A stretch of DNA of 64,000 bases from Aristolochia californica. Taxonomy: Eukaryota; Streptophyta; Magnoliopsida; Piperales; Aristolochiaceae. This document shows positions 23,901 through 38,181 of the stretch, piece after piece. The stretch is from NCBI GenBank assembly GCA_029961685.1, contig JARWKL010000009.1, positions 17,107,237-17,171,236 of the forward strand, in the 5' to 3' direction. Numbering within the stretch: the first letter of the stretch is position 1; every line of letters begins with the position of its first letter. A model generated the notes under the pieces. It was not told where the DNA came from, searched no databases, and was given only the letters and a program-made list of their open reading frames with translations. The position numbers and the translations under genes were made by a program.

Positions 23901-26900
23901 TTTGGGTTGGGATTCAACACTCACTTTAAAATTCCCTCGCCTCCCCTTTTCCCGCGATTGCAAAACCTGATATATAAAACCTAAAACGAGTTTTAAATCC
24001 CTAAAAATTACATAAACTTTTTGGAAATATCTCTCTCCATATTTGTTCATTGTGCATTTCCATTTTAGATGTGTACATTTTTTCTTAAATCAAAACTTGA
24101 GTTTTCACTTTTTCCTTCATCTCGTAGACAAAAAACAGAATTGATGACAACGAAATGAAAATTTTAGACTCTGTGTATGGGGAAAATTTAAAGCAATAAC
24201 AAACGTAAGTAAAGAAAATTTATTCACACACTACAAATGAAGAAAAAAGTTTTCTCATCCAAGTTTGGGAAATTGCACTAGTTCAACAACCCCAATAGGT
24301 TGGAATTTGATAAGAAAGTGATTTTTCTACACATGCTTTAAAAAATGGATATACATGCTTGAAACATGTTAAAGTTGCAAATGACCTATGGATCCAAACC
24401 TTTCAAACATAATAAAAAACTTCTCATTAAATTCTCAAGTGAACGTGCGAGGGGATATTTAACCGAGCCAAACAAGCCATTATTTTGCCCATTAACAAAA
24501 AGCTGACCTAGCGATCATTGATCATTGTAAACTGATTTATCATGCGTAACGGGCCACATTTTTTTAAGGAATGACTTTTGGGTTGGGATTCAACACTCAG
24601 TTTAAAATTCCCTCGCCTCCCCTTTTCCCGATAATTCCAAAACCTGATATATAAAAACTAAAACGAGTTTTAAATCCCTAAAAATTACATAAACTTTTTG
24701 GAAATATCTCTCTCCATATTTGTGCATTGCGCATTTCCATTTTAGATGGCTACATTTTTTCTTAAATCAAAACTTGAGTTTTCACTTTTTCCTTCATCTC
24801 GTAGACAAAAAACAGATTAGATGACAACGAAATGAAAATTTTAGACTCTGTGTAAGGAGAAAATTTAAAGCAACAACAAACGTATGTAAAGAAAATTTAT
24901 TCACACACCAAAAATGATGAAAAAAGTTCTCTCATCCAAGTTTGGGAATTTCCACTAGTTCAACAACCCAAGTTGGTTGGAATTTGATAACAAAGAGATT
25001 TTTCAACTCATGCTTTAAAAAATGGATATGCATGCTTGAAACATGTTAAAGTTGCAAATGACCTATGGATCCAAACCTTTCAAAAAAAATAAAAAACTTC
25101 TCATTAAATTCTCAAGTGAATGTGGGATATTTAACCGAGTCAAACAAGCCATTATTTTTCCCATTAACAAAAAGCTGACCTAGCGATCATTAATTATTGT
25201 AAACTGATTTATCATGCGTAACGGGCCACATTTTTTTAAGGAATGACTTTTGGGTTGGGATTCAACACTCAGTTTAAAATTCCCTCGCCTCCCCTTTTCC
25301 CGACGATTGCAAAACCTGATATATAAAAACTAAAACGAGTTTTAAATCCCTAAAAATTACATAAAATTTTTGGAAATATCTCTCTCCATATTTGTGCATT
25401 GCGCATTTCCATTTTAGATGTGTACATTTTTTCTTAAATCAAAACTTGAGTTTTCTCTTTTTCCTTGATCTCGTAGACAAAAAACAGAATAGATGACAAC
25501 GAAATGAAAATTTTAGACTCTGTGTATGGAGAAAATTTAAAGCAATAACAATCGTAAGTAAAGAAAATTTATTCACATACCACAAATGAAGAAAAAAGTT
25601 TTCTCATCCAAGTTTGGGAAATTCCTCTGGTTCAACAACCCCAAGAGGTTGGAATTTGATAAGAAAGAGATTTTTCTACACATGCTTTAAAAAATGGATA
25701 TGCATGCTTGAAACATGTTAAAGTTGCAAATGACCTATGGATCCAAACCTTTCAAAAAGAATAAAAAACTTCTCATTAAATTCTCAAGTGAACGTGCGGT
25801 GGGATATTTAACCGAGTCAAACAAGCCATTATTTTGCCCATAAACAAAAAGCTGACCTAGCGATCATTGATCATTGTAAACTGATTTATCATGCTTAACG
25901 GGCCACACTTTTTTAAGGAATGACTTTTGGGTTGGGATTCAACACTCAATTTAAAATTCCCTAGCCTCCCCTTTTCCCGACGATTGCAAAACCTGATATA
26001 TAAAAACTAAAACGAGTTTTAAATCCCTAAAAATTACATAAAATTTTTGGAAATATCTCTCTCCATATTTGTGCATTGTGCATTTCTATTTTAGATGTGT
26101 ACATTTTTTCTTAAATCAAAACTTGGGTTTTCACTTTTTCCTTCATCTCGTAGACAAAAAACAGAATAGATGACTACGTAATGAAAATTTTAGACTCTGT
26201 GTATGGAGAAAATTTAAAGCAATAACAAACGTAAGTAAAGAAAATTTATTCACACACCACAAATGAAGAAAAAAGTTTTCTCATCCAAGTTTGGGAAATT
26301 CCACTAGTTCAACAACCCCAATAGGTTGGAATTTGATAAGAAAGATATTTTTCTACACATGGTTTAAAAAATGGATATGCATGCTTGAAACATGTTAAAG
26401 TTGCAAATGACCTATGGATCCAAACCTTTCAAAAAGAATAAAAAACTTCTCATTAAATTCTCAAGTGAACGTGCGGTGGGATATTTAACCGAGTCAAACA
26501 GGCCATTATTTTGCCCATTAACAAAAAGCTGACCTAGCGATCATTGATCATTGTAAACTGATTTATCATGCGTAACGGGCCACATTTTTTTAAGGAATGA
26601 CTTTTGGGTTGGGATTCAACACTCAGTTTAAAATTCCCTCGCCTTCCCTTTTCCCGACGATTGCAAAACCTGATATATAAAAACTAAAACGAGTTTTAAA
26701 TCCCTAAAAATTACATAAACTTTTTGGAAATATCTCTCTCCATATTTGTGCATTGTGCATTTCCATTTTAGATGTGTACATTTTTCTTAAATCAAAACTT
26801 GAGTTTTCACTCTTTCCTTCATCTCGTAGACAAAAAACAGAATAGATGACAACGAAATGAAAATTTTAGACTCTGTGTATGGAGAAATTTCAAAGCAATA

Positions 26901-29384
26901 ATAAACGTAAGTTAAGAAAATTTATTCACACACCACAAATGAAGAAAAAAGTTTTCTCATCCAAGTTTGGGAAATTCCACTAGTTCAACAACCCCAATAG
27001 GTTGGAATTTGATAAGAAAGAGATTTTTCTACGCAAGCTTTAAAAAATGGATATGCATGCTTGAAACATGTTAAAGTTGCAAATGACCTATGGATCCAAA
27101 CCTTTCAAAAAGAATAAAAAACTTCTCATTAAATTCGCCAGTGAACGTGCGGTGGGATATTTAACCGAGTCAAACAAGCCATTATTTTGCCCATTAAATA
27201 AAAGCAGACCTAGCGATAATTGATCATTGTAAACTGATTTATCATGCATAACGGACCACATATTTTTAAGGAATGACTTTTGGGCTGGGATTCAACACTC
27301 AGTTTAAAATTCCCTCGCCTCCCCTTTCCCGACGATTGCAAAACCTGATATATAAAAACTAAAACGAGTTTTAAATCCCTAAAAATTACATAAACTTTTT
27401 GGAAATATCTCTCTCCATATTTGTGCATTCTTCATTTCCATTTTAGATGTGTACATTTTTCTTAAATCAAAACTTGAGTTTTCACTCTTTCCTTCATCTC
27501 GTAGACAAAAAAAAAAAATAGATGACAACGAAATGGAAATTTTAGACTCTGTGTATGGAGAAAAATCAAAGCAATAACAAACGTAAGTAAATAAAATTTA
27601 TTTACACACCACAAATGAAGAAAAAAGTTTTCTCATCCAAGTTTGGAAAATTCCACAAGTTCAACAACCCCAATAGTTTGGAATTTGATAAAAGAAAGAG
27701 ATTTTTCTACACATGCTTTAAAAAATGGATATGCATGCTTGAATCATGTTAAAGTTGCAAATGACCTATGGATCCAAACCTTTCAAAAAGAATAAAAAAC
27801 TTCTCATTAAATTCTCAAGTGAACGTGCGGTGGGATATTTAACCGAGTCAAACAAGCCATTATTTTGCCCATTAAAAAAAAGCAGACCTAGCGATCATTG
27901 ATCATTGTAAACTGATTTATCATGCGTAACGGACCACATATTTTTAAGGAATGACTTTTGGGCTGGGATTCAACACTCAGTTTAAAATTCCCTCGCCTCC
28001 CCTTTTCCCGACGATTGCAAAACCTGATATATAAAAACTAAAACGAGTTTTAAATCCCTAAAAATTACATAAACTTTTTGGAAATATCTCTCTCCATATT
28101 TGTGCATTCTGCATTTCCATTTTAGATGTGTACATTTTTCTTAAATCAAAACTTGAGTTTTCACTCTTTCCTTCATCTCGTAGACAAAAAAAAAAAATAG
28201 ATGACAACGAAATGGAAATTTTAGACTCTGTGTATGGAGAAAATTCAAAGAAATAACAAACGTAAGTAAATAAAATTTATTTACACACCACAAATGAAGA
28301 AAAAGTTTTCTCATCCAAGTTTGGAAAATTCCACTAGTTCAACAACCCCAATAGTTTGGAATTTGATAAAAGAAAGAGATTTTTCTACACATGCTTTAAA
28401 AAATGGATATGCATGCTTGAATCATGTTAAAGTTGCAAATGACCTATGGATCCAAACCTTTCAAAAAGAATAAAAAACTTCTCAATAAATTCTCAAGTGA
28501 ACGTGTGGTGGGATATTTAACCGAGTCAAACAAGCCATTCTTTTGCCCATTAACAAAAAGCTGACCTAGCGATCATTGATCATTGTAAACTGATTTATCA
28601 TGCGTAACGGGCCACATTTTTTTAAGGAATGACTTTTGGGTTGGGATTCAACACTCAGTTTAAAATTCCCTCGCCTCCCTTTTCCCGACGATTGCAAAAC
28701 CTGATATATAAAAACTAAAACGAGTTTTAAATCCCTAAATATTACATAAACTTTTTGGAAACATCTCTCTCCATATTTGTGCATTGTGCATTTCTATTTT
28801 AGATGTGTACATTTTTTCTTAAATCAAAACTTGAGTTTTCACTTTTTCCTTCATCTCGTACACAAATAACAGAATAGATGACAACGAAATGAAAATTTTA
28901 GACTCTGTGTATGGAGAAAATTTAAAGCAATAACAAACGTAAGTAAAGAAAATTTATTCACACACCACAAATGAAGAAAAAAGTTTTCTCATCCATGTTT
29001 GGGAAATTCCACTAGTTCAACAACTCCAATAGGTTGGAATTTGATAAAAGAAAGAGATTTTTCTACACATGCTTTAAAAAATGGATATGCATGCTTGAAA
29101 CATGTTAAAGTATCAAATGACCTATGGATCCAAACCTTTCAAAAAGAATAAAATATTTCTCATTAAATTCTCAAGTGAACGTGCGGTGGGATATTTAACC
29201 GAGTCAAACAAGCCATTATTTTGCCCATTAACAAAAAGCTGACCTAGCGATCATTGATCATTTTAAACTGATTTATCATGCGTAACGGGCCACATTTTTT
29301 TAAGGAATTACTTTTGGGTTGGGATTCAACACTCACTTTAAAATTCCCTTGCCTCCCCTTTTCCCGACGATTGCAAAACCTGAT
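20588..29384 (+). repeat. 13-mer higher-order repeat (8797 bp), copy 1
   Basis: Periodicity of exactly 8797 bp begins after the mismatch A at 20587 versus T at 29384. Monomers within it start at 20962, 21641, 22318, 22995, 23669, 24345, 25022, 25694, 26371, 27047, 27725, 28403 and 29081; each has its own length and variants, from 672 bp (25022) to 679 bp. A base private to this copy is C at 24276 (G in copies 2 and 3). C at 20982 is G in the later copies. Internally, the monomers at 22318/22995 and 24345/25022 are paralogues at a shift of 2027 bp, sharing ATACATGC, TTTTCAACTCATGC and a shortened CGTGGGATATTT. The phase chosen for the unit is set by where the repetition begins and has no biological meaning. 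Confidence 0.92.
29112..29384 (+). repeat. Junction segment of the 13-mer HOR (also 37909-38181)
   Basis: These 273 bp occur at both internal HOR junctions but are absent at the array's left edge (20315-20587) and right edge (after 46705). They closely match 29790-30062, the next monomer, at a shift of 678 bp (AAAGTATCAAATG, AAAATATTTCTC, GGAATTACTTTT, CACTCACTTTAAAATTCCC). The second part of the same monomer (29385-29758) instead matches the second part of the monomer at 20284 (CAAAACACAGAATACATGAC). The monomer at 29081 is thus a chimera, and is the likely trace of the exchange that closed the 8797-bp unit. Confidence 0.7.
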
Positions 29385-32300
29385 ATATAAAAACTAAAAC
29401 GAGTTTTAAATCCCTAAAAATTACATAAACTTTTTGGAAATATCTCTCTCCATATTTGTGCATTGTGCATTTCCATTTTAGATGTGTACATTTTTCTTAA
29501 ATCAAAACTTGAGTTTTCACTCTTTCCTTCATCTCGTAGACAAAACACAGAATACATGACAACGAAATGAAAATTTTAGACTCTGTGTATGGAGAAAATT
29601 TAAAGCAATAACAAACGTAAGTAAAGAAAATTTATTCACACACCACAAATGAAGAAAAAAGTTTTCTCATCCAAGTTTGGGAAATTCCACTAGTTCAACA
29701 ACCCCAATTGGTTGGAATTTGATAAAAGAAAGAGATTTTTCTACACATGCTTTAAAAAATGGATATGCATGCTTGAAAGATGTTAAAGTATCAAATGACC
29801 TATGGATCCAAACCTTTCAAAAAGAATAAAATATTTCTCATTAAATTCTCAAGTGAACGTGCGGTGGGATATTTAACCGAGTCAAACAAGCCATTATTTT
29901 GCCCATTAACAAAAAGCTGACCTAGCGATCATTGATCATTTTAAACTGATTTATCATGCGTAACGGGCCACATTTTTTTAAGGAATTACTTTTGGGTTGG
30001 GATTCAACACTCACTTTAAAATTCCCTTGCCTCCCCTTTTCCCGACGATTGCAAAAACTGATATATAAAAACTAAAACGAGTTTTAAATCCCTAAAAATT
30101 ACATAAACTTTTTGGAAATATATCTCTCCATATTTGTGCATTGCGCATTTCCATTTTAGATGTGTACATTTTTACTTAAATCAAAACTTGAGTTTTCACT
30201 TTTTCCTTCATCTCGTTGACAAAAAACAGAATAGATGACAACGAAATGAAAATTTTAGACTCTGTGTTTGGAGAAAATTTAAAGCAATAACAAACATAAG
30301 TAAAGAAAATTTATTCACACATCACAAATGAAGAAAAAAGTTTTCTTATCCAAGTTTGGGAAATTCCACTAGTTCAACAACCCCAATAGGTTGGAATTTG
30401 ATAAAAGAAAGAGATTTTTCTACACATGCTTTAAAAAATGGATATGCATGCTTGAAACATCTTAAATTTGCAAATGACCTATGGATCCAAACCTTTCAAA
30501 AAGAATAAAAAACTTCTCATTAAATTCTCAAGTGAACGTGCAGTGGGATATTTAACCGAGTCAAAAAAGCCATTATTTTGCCCATTAACAAAAAGCTAAC
30601 CTAGCGATCATTGATCATTGTAAACTGATTCATCATGCGTAACGGGCCACATTTTTTTAAGGAATGACTTTTGGGTTGGGATTCAACACTCAGTTTAAAA
30701 TTCCCTCGCCTCCCCTTTTCCCGACGATTGCAAAACCTGATATATAAAAACTAAAACGAGTTTTAAATCCCTAAAAATTACATAAACTTTTTGGAAATAT
30801 CTCTCTCCATATTTGTGCATTGCACATTTCCATTTTAGATCTGTACATTTTTTATTCAATCAAAACTTGAGTTTTCACTTTTTCCTTCATCTCGTAGACA
30901 AAAAACAGAATAGATGACAACGAAATGAAAATTTTAGACTCTGTGTATGGAGAAAATTTAAAGCAATAACAAACGTAAGTAAAGAAAATTTATTCACACA
31001 CCACAAATGAAGAAAAAAGTTTTCTCATCCAAGTTTGGGAAATTGCACTAGTTCAACAACCCCAATAGGTTGGAATTTGATAAGAAAGTGATTTTTCTAC
31101 ACATGCTTTAAAAAATGGATATACATGCTTGAAACATGTTAAAGTTGCAAATGACCTATGGATCCAAACCTTTCAAAAATAATAAAAAACTTCTCATTAA
31201 ATTCTCAAGTGAACGTGCGAGGGGATATTTAACCGAGTCAAAGAAGCCATTATTGTGCCCATTAACAAAAAGCTGACCTAGCGATCATTGATCATTGTTA
31301 ACTGATTTATCATGCGTAACGGGCCACATTTTTCTAAGGAATGACTTTTGGGTTGGGATTCAACACTCAGTTTAAAATTCCCTCGCCTCCCCTTTTCCCG
31401 ATAATTGCAAAACCTGATATATAAAAACTAAAACGAGTTTTAAATCCCTAAAAATTACATAAACTTTTTGGAAATATCTCTCTCCATATTTGTGCATTGC
31501 GCATTTCCATTTTAGATGGCTACATTTTTTCTTAAATCAAAACTTGAGTTTTCACTTTTTCCTTCATCTCGTAGACAAAAAACAGATTAGATGACAACGA
31601 AATGAAAATTTTAGACTCTGTGTAAGGAGAAAATTTAAAGCAACAACAAACGTATGTAAAGAAAATTTATTCACACACCACAAATGATGAAAAAATTTCT
31701 CTCATCCAAGTTTGGGAATTTCCACTAGTTCAACAACCCAAGTTGGTTGGAATTTGATAACAAAGAGATTTTTCAACTCATGCTTTAAAAAATGGATATG
31801 CATGCTTGAAACATGTTAAAGTTGCAAATGACCTATGGATCCAAACCTTTCAAAAAAAATAAAAAACTTCTCATTAAATTCTCAAGTGAACGTGGGATAT
31901 TTAACCGAGTCAAACAAGCCATTATATTGCCCATTAACAAAAAGCTGACCTAGCGATCATTAATCATTGTAAACTGATTTATCATGCGTAACGGGCCACA
32001 TTTTTTTAAGGAATGACTTTTGGGTTGGGATTCAACACTCAGTTTAAAATTCCCTCGCCTCCCCTTTTCCCGACGATTGCAAAACCTGATATATAAAAAC
32101 TAAAACGAGTTTTAAATCCCTAAAAATTACAGAAAATTTTTGGAAATATCTCTCTCCATATTTGTGCATTGCGCATTTCCATTTTAGATGTGTACATTTT
32201 TTCTTAAATCAAAACTTGAGTTTTCACTTTTTCCTTCATCTTGTAGACAAAAAACAGAATAGATGACAACGAAATGAAAATTTTATACTCTGTCTATGGA

Positions 32301-35300
32301 GAAAATTTAAAGCAATAACAAACGTAAGTAAAGAAAATTTATTCACACACCACAAATGAAGAAAAAAGTTTTCGCATCCAACTTTGGGAAATTCCACTAG
32401 TTCAACAACCCCAATAGGTTGGAATTTGATAAAAGAAAGAGATTTTTCTACACATGCTTTAAAAAATGGATATGCATGCTTGAAACATGTTAAAGTTGCA
32501 AATGACCTGTGGATCCAAACCTTTCAAAAAGAATAAAAAACTTCTCATTAAATTCTCAAGTGAACGTGCGGTGGGATATTTAACCGAGTCAAAGAAGCCA
32601 TTATTGTTCCCATTAACAAAAAGCTGACCTAGCGATCATTGATCATTGTTAACTGATTTATCATGTGTAACGGGCCACATTTTTTTAAGGAATGACTTTT
32701 GGGTTGGGATTCAACACTCACTTTAAAATTCCCTCGCCTCCCCTTTTCCCGCGATTGCAAAACCTGATATATAAAACCTAAAACGAGTTTTAAATCCCTA
32801 AAAATTACATAAACTTTTTGGAAATATCTCTCTCCATATTTGTTCATTGTGCATTTCCATTTTAGATGTGTACATTTTTTCTTAAATCAAAACTTGAGTT
32901 TTCACTTTTTCCTTCATCTCGTAGACAAAAAACAGAATTGATGACAACGAAATGAAAATTTTAGACTCTGTGTATGGGGAAAATTTAAAGCAATAACAAA
33001 CGTAAGTAAAGAAAATTTATTCACACACTACAAATGAAGAAAAAAGTTTTCTCATCCAAGTTTGGGAAATTGGACTAGTTCAACAACCCCAATAGGTTGG
33101 AATTTGATAAGAAAGTGATTTTTCTACACATGCTTTAAAAAATGGATATACATGCTTGAAACATGTTAAAGTTGCAAATGACCTATGGATCCAAACCTTT
33201 CAAACATAATAAAAAACTTCTCATTAAATTCTCAAGTGAACGTGCGAGGGGATATTTAACCGAGCCAAACAAGCCATTATTTTGCCCATTAACAAAAAGC
33301 TGACCTAGCGATCATTGATCATTGTAAACTGATTTATCATGCGTAACGGGCCACATTTTTTTAAGGAATGACTTTTGGGTTGGGATTCAACACTCAGTTT
33401 AAAATTCCCTCGCCTCCCCTTTTCCCGATAATTCCAAAACCTGATATATAAAAACTAAAACGAGTTTTAAATCCCTAAAAATTACATAAACTTTTTGGAA
33501 ATATCTCTCTCCATATTTGTGCATTGCGCATTTCCATTTTAGATGGCTACATTTTTTCTTAAATCAAAACTTGAGTTTTCACTTTTTCCTTCATCTCGTA
33601 GACAAAAAACAGATTAGATGACAACGAAATGAAAATTTTAGACTCTGTGTAAGGAGAAAATTTAAAGCAACAACAAACGTATGTAAAGAAAATTTATTCA
33701 CACACCAAAAATGATGAAAAAAGTTCTCTCATCCAAGTTTGGGAATTTCCACTAGTTCAACAACCCAAGTTGGTTGGAATTTGATAACAAAGAGATTTTT
33801 CAACTCATGCTTTAAAAAATGGATATGCATGCTTGAAACATGTTAAAGTTGCAAATGACCTATGGATCCAAACCTTTCAAAAAAAATAAAAAACTTCTCA
33901 TTAAATTCTCAAGTGAATGTGGGATATTTAACCGAGTCAAACAAGCCATTATTTTTCCCATTAACAAAAAGCTGACCTAGCGATCATTAATTATTGTAAA
34001 CTGATTTATCATGCGTAACGGGCCACATTTTTTTAAGGAATGACTTTTGGGTTGGGATTCAACACTCAGTTTAAAATTCCCTCGCCTCCCCTTTTCCCGA
34101 CGATTGCAAAACCTGATATATAAAAACTAAAACGAGTTTTAAATCCCTAAAAATTACATAAAATTTTTGGAAATATCTCTCTCCATATTTGTGCATTGCG
34201 CATTTCCATTTTAGATGTGTACATTTTTTCTTAAATCAAAACTTGAGTTTTCTCTTTTTCCTTGATCTCGTAGACAAAAAACAGAATAGATGACAACGAA
34301 ATGAAAATTTTAGACTCTGTGTATGGAGAAAATTTAAAGCAATAACAATCGTAAGTAAAGAAAATTTATTCACATACCACAAATGAAGAAAAAAGTTTTC
34401 TCATCCAAGTTTGGGAAATTCCTCTGGTTCAACAACCCCAAGAGGTTGGAATTTGATAAGAAAGAGATTTTTCTACACATGCTTTAAAAAATGGATATGC
34501 ATGCTTGAAACATGTTAAAGTTGCAAATGACCTATGGATCCAAACCTTTCAAAAAGAATAAAAAACTTCTCATTAAATTCTCAAGTGAACGTGCGGTGGG
34601 ATATTTAACCGAGTCAAACAAGCCATTATTTTGCCCATAAACAAAAAGCTGACCTAGCGATCATTGATCATTGTAAACTGATTTATCATGCTTAACGGGC
34701 CACACTTTTTTAAGGAATGACTTTTGGGTTGGGATTCAACACTCAATTTAAAATTCCCTAGCCTCCCCTTTTCCCGACGATTGCAAAACCTGATATATAA
34801 AAACTAAAACGAGTTTTAAATCCCTAAAAATTACATAAAATTTTTGGAAATATCTCTCTCCATATTTGTGCATTGTGCATTTCTATTTTAGATGTGTACA
34901 TTTTTTCTTAAATCAAAACTTGGGTTTTCACTTTTTCCTTCATCTCGTAGACAAAAAACAGAATAGATGACTACGTAATGAAAATTTTAGACTCTGTGTA
35001 TGGAGAAAATTTAAAGCAATAACAAACGTAAGTAAAGAAAATTTATTCACACACCACAAATGAAGAAAAAAGTTTTCTCATCCAAGTTTGGGAAATTCCA
35101 CTAGTTCAACAACCCCAATAGGTTGGAATTTGATAAGAAAGATATTTTTCTACACATGGTTTAAAAAATGGATATGCATGCTTGAAACATGTTAAAGTTG
35201 CAAATGACCTATGGATCCAAACCTTTCAAAAAGAATAAAAAACTTCTCATTAAATTCTCAAGTGAACGTGCGGTGGGATATTTAACCGAGTCAAACAGGC

Positions 35301-38181
35301 CATTATTTTGCCCATTAACAAAAAGCTGACCTAGCGATCATTGATCATTGTAAACTGATTTATCATGCGTAACGGGCCACATTTTTTTAAGGAATGACTT
35401 TTGGGTTGGGATTCAACACTCAGTTTAAAATTCCCTCGCCTTCCCTTTTCCCGACGATTGCAAAACCTGATATATAAAAACTAAAACGAGTTTTAAATCC
35501 CTAAAAATTACATAAACTTTTTGGAAATATCTCTCTCCATATTTGTGCATTGTGCATTTCCATTTTAGATGTGTACATTTTTCTTAAATCAAAACTTGAG
35601 TTTTCACTCTTTCCTTCATCTCGTAGACAAAAAACAGAATAGATGACAACGAAATGAAAATTTTAGACTCTGTGTATGGAGAAATTTCAAAGCAATAATA
35701 AACGTAAGTTAAGAAAATTTATTCACACACCACAAATGAAGAAAAAAGTTTTCTCATCCAAGTTTGGGAAATTCCACTAGTTCAACAACCCCAATAGGTT
35801 GGAATTTGATAAGAAAGAGATTTTTCTACGCAAGCTTTAAAAAATGGATATGCATGCTTGAAACATGTTAAAGTTGCAAATGACCTATGGATCCAAACCT
35901 TTCAAAAAGAATAAAAAACTTCTCATTAAATTCGCCAGTGAACGTGCGGTGGGATATTTAACCGAGTCAAACAAGCCATTATTTTGCCCATTAAATAAAA
36001 GCAGACCTAGCGATAATTGATCATTGTAAACTGATTTATCATGCATAACGGACCACATATTTTTAAGGAATGACTTTTGGGCTGGGATTCAACACTCAGT
36101 TTAAAATTCCCTCGCCTCCCCTTTCCCGACGATTGCAAAACCTGATATATAAAAACTAAAACGAGTTTTAAATCCCTAAAAATTACATAAACTTTTTGGA
36201 AATATCTCTCTCCATATTTGTGCATTCTTCATTTCCATTTTAGATGTGTACATTTTTCTTAAATCAAAACTTGAGTTTTCACTCTTTCCTTCATCTCGTA
36301 GACAAAAAAAAAAAATAGATGACAACGAAATGGAAATTTTAGACTCTGTGTATGGAGAAAAATCAAAGCAATAACAAACGTAAGTAAATAAAATTTATTT
36401 ACACACCACAAATGAAGAAAAAAGTTTTCTCATCCAAGTTTGGAAAATTCCACAAGTTCAACAACCCCAATAGTTTGGAATTTGATAAAAGAAAGAGATT
36501 TTTCTACACATGCTTTAAAAAATGGATATGCATGCTTGAATCATGTTAAAGTTGCAAATGACCTATGGATCCAAACCTTTCAAAAAGAATAAAAAACTTC
36601 TCATTAAATTCTCAAGTGAACGTGCGGTGGGATATTTAACCGAGTCAAACAAGCCATTATTTTGCCCATTAAAAAAAAGCAGACCTAGCGATCATTGATC
36701 ATTGTAAACTGATTTATCATGCGTAACGGACCACATATTTTTAAGGAATGACTTTTGGGCTGGGATTCAACACTCAGTTTAAAATTCCCTCGCCTCCCCT
36801 TTTCCCGACGATTGCAAAACCTGATATATAAAAACTAAAACGAGTTTTAAATCCCTAAAAATTACATAAACTTTTTGGAAATATCTCTCTCCATATTTGT
36901 GCATTCTGCATTTCCATTTTAGATGTGTACATTTTTCTTAAATCAAAACTTGAGTTTTCACTCTTTCCTTCATCTCGTAGACAAAAAAAAAAAATAGATG
37001 ACAACGAAATGGAAATTTTAGACTCTGTGTATGGAGAAAATTCAAAGAAATAACAAACGTAAGTAAATAAAATTTATTTACACACCACAAATGAAGAAAA
37101 AGTTTTCTCATCCAAGTTTGGAAAATTCCACTAGTTCAACAACCCCAATAGTTTGGAATTTGATAAAAGAAAGAGATTTTTCTACACATGCTTTAAAAAA
37201 TGGATATGCATGCTTGAATCATGTTAAAGTTGCAAATGACCTATGGATCCAAACCTTTCAAAAAGAATAAAAAACTTCTCAATAAATTCTCAAGTGAACG
37301 TGTGGTGGGATATTTAACCGAGTCAAACAAGCCATTCTTTTGCCCATTAACAAAAAGCTGACCTAGCGATCATTGATCATTGTAAACTGATTTATCATGC
37401 GTAACGGGCCACATTTTTTTAAGGAATGACTTTTGGGTTGGGATTCAACACTCAGTTTAAAATTCCCTCGCCTCCCTTTTCCCGACGATTGCAAAACCTG
37501 ATATATAAAAACTAAAACGAGTTTTAAATCCCTAAATATTACATAAACTTTTTGGAAACATCTCTCTCCATATTTGTGCATTGTGCATTTCTATTTTAGA
37601 TGTGTACATTTTTTCTTAAATCAAAACTTGAGTTTTCACTTTTTCCTTCATCTCGTACACAAATAACAGAATAGATGACAACGAAATGAAAATTTTAGAC
37701 TCTGTGTATGGAGAAAATTTAAAGCAATAACAAACGTAAGTAAAGAAAATTTATTCACACACCACAAATGAAGAAAAAAGTTTTCTCATCCATGTTTGGG
37801 AAATTCCACTAGTTCAACAACTCCAATAGGTTGGAATTTGATAAAAGAAAGAGATTTTTCTACACATGCTTTAAAAAATGGATATGCATGCTTGAAACAT
37901 GTTAAAGTATCAAATGACCTATGGATCCAAACCTTTCAAAAAGAATAAAATATTTCTCATTAAATTCTCAAGTGAACGTGCGGTGGGATATTTAACCGAG
38001 TCAAACAAGCCATTATTTTGCCCATTAACAAAAAGCTGACCTAGCGATCATTGATCATTTTAAACTGATTTATCATGCGTAACGGGCCACATTTTTTTAA
38101 GGAATTACTTTTGGGTTGGGATTCAACACTCACTTTAAAATTCCCTTGCCTCCCCTTTTCCCGACGATTGCAAAACCTGAT
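29385..38181 (+). repeat. 13-mer higher-order repeat (8797 bp), copy 2
   Basis: Each monomer of copy 1 recurs 8797 bp downstream, with starts at 29759, 30438, 31115, 31792, 32466, 33142, 33819, 34491, 35168, 35844, 36522, 37200 and 37878. The base private to this copy that I found is T at 32666 (C at 23869 and 41463). G at 33073 is shared with copy 3. Such near-identity between units 8.8 kb apart, while neighbouring monomers inside the unit clearly differ, defines a true HOR. Confidence 0.92.

Noticed and set aside
23832..24050. Repeated 72-codon minus-strand open frames (e.g. here, 27210-27428, 28566-28784 and copies 8797 bp on), as a possible conserved protein family.
   Set aside because: They occur at the same place in the monomer only where chance indels leave the frame open, are broken in most monomers, and recur because the DNA recurs. 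There is no recognisable domain or start context, and conservation is at DNA level.
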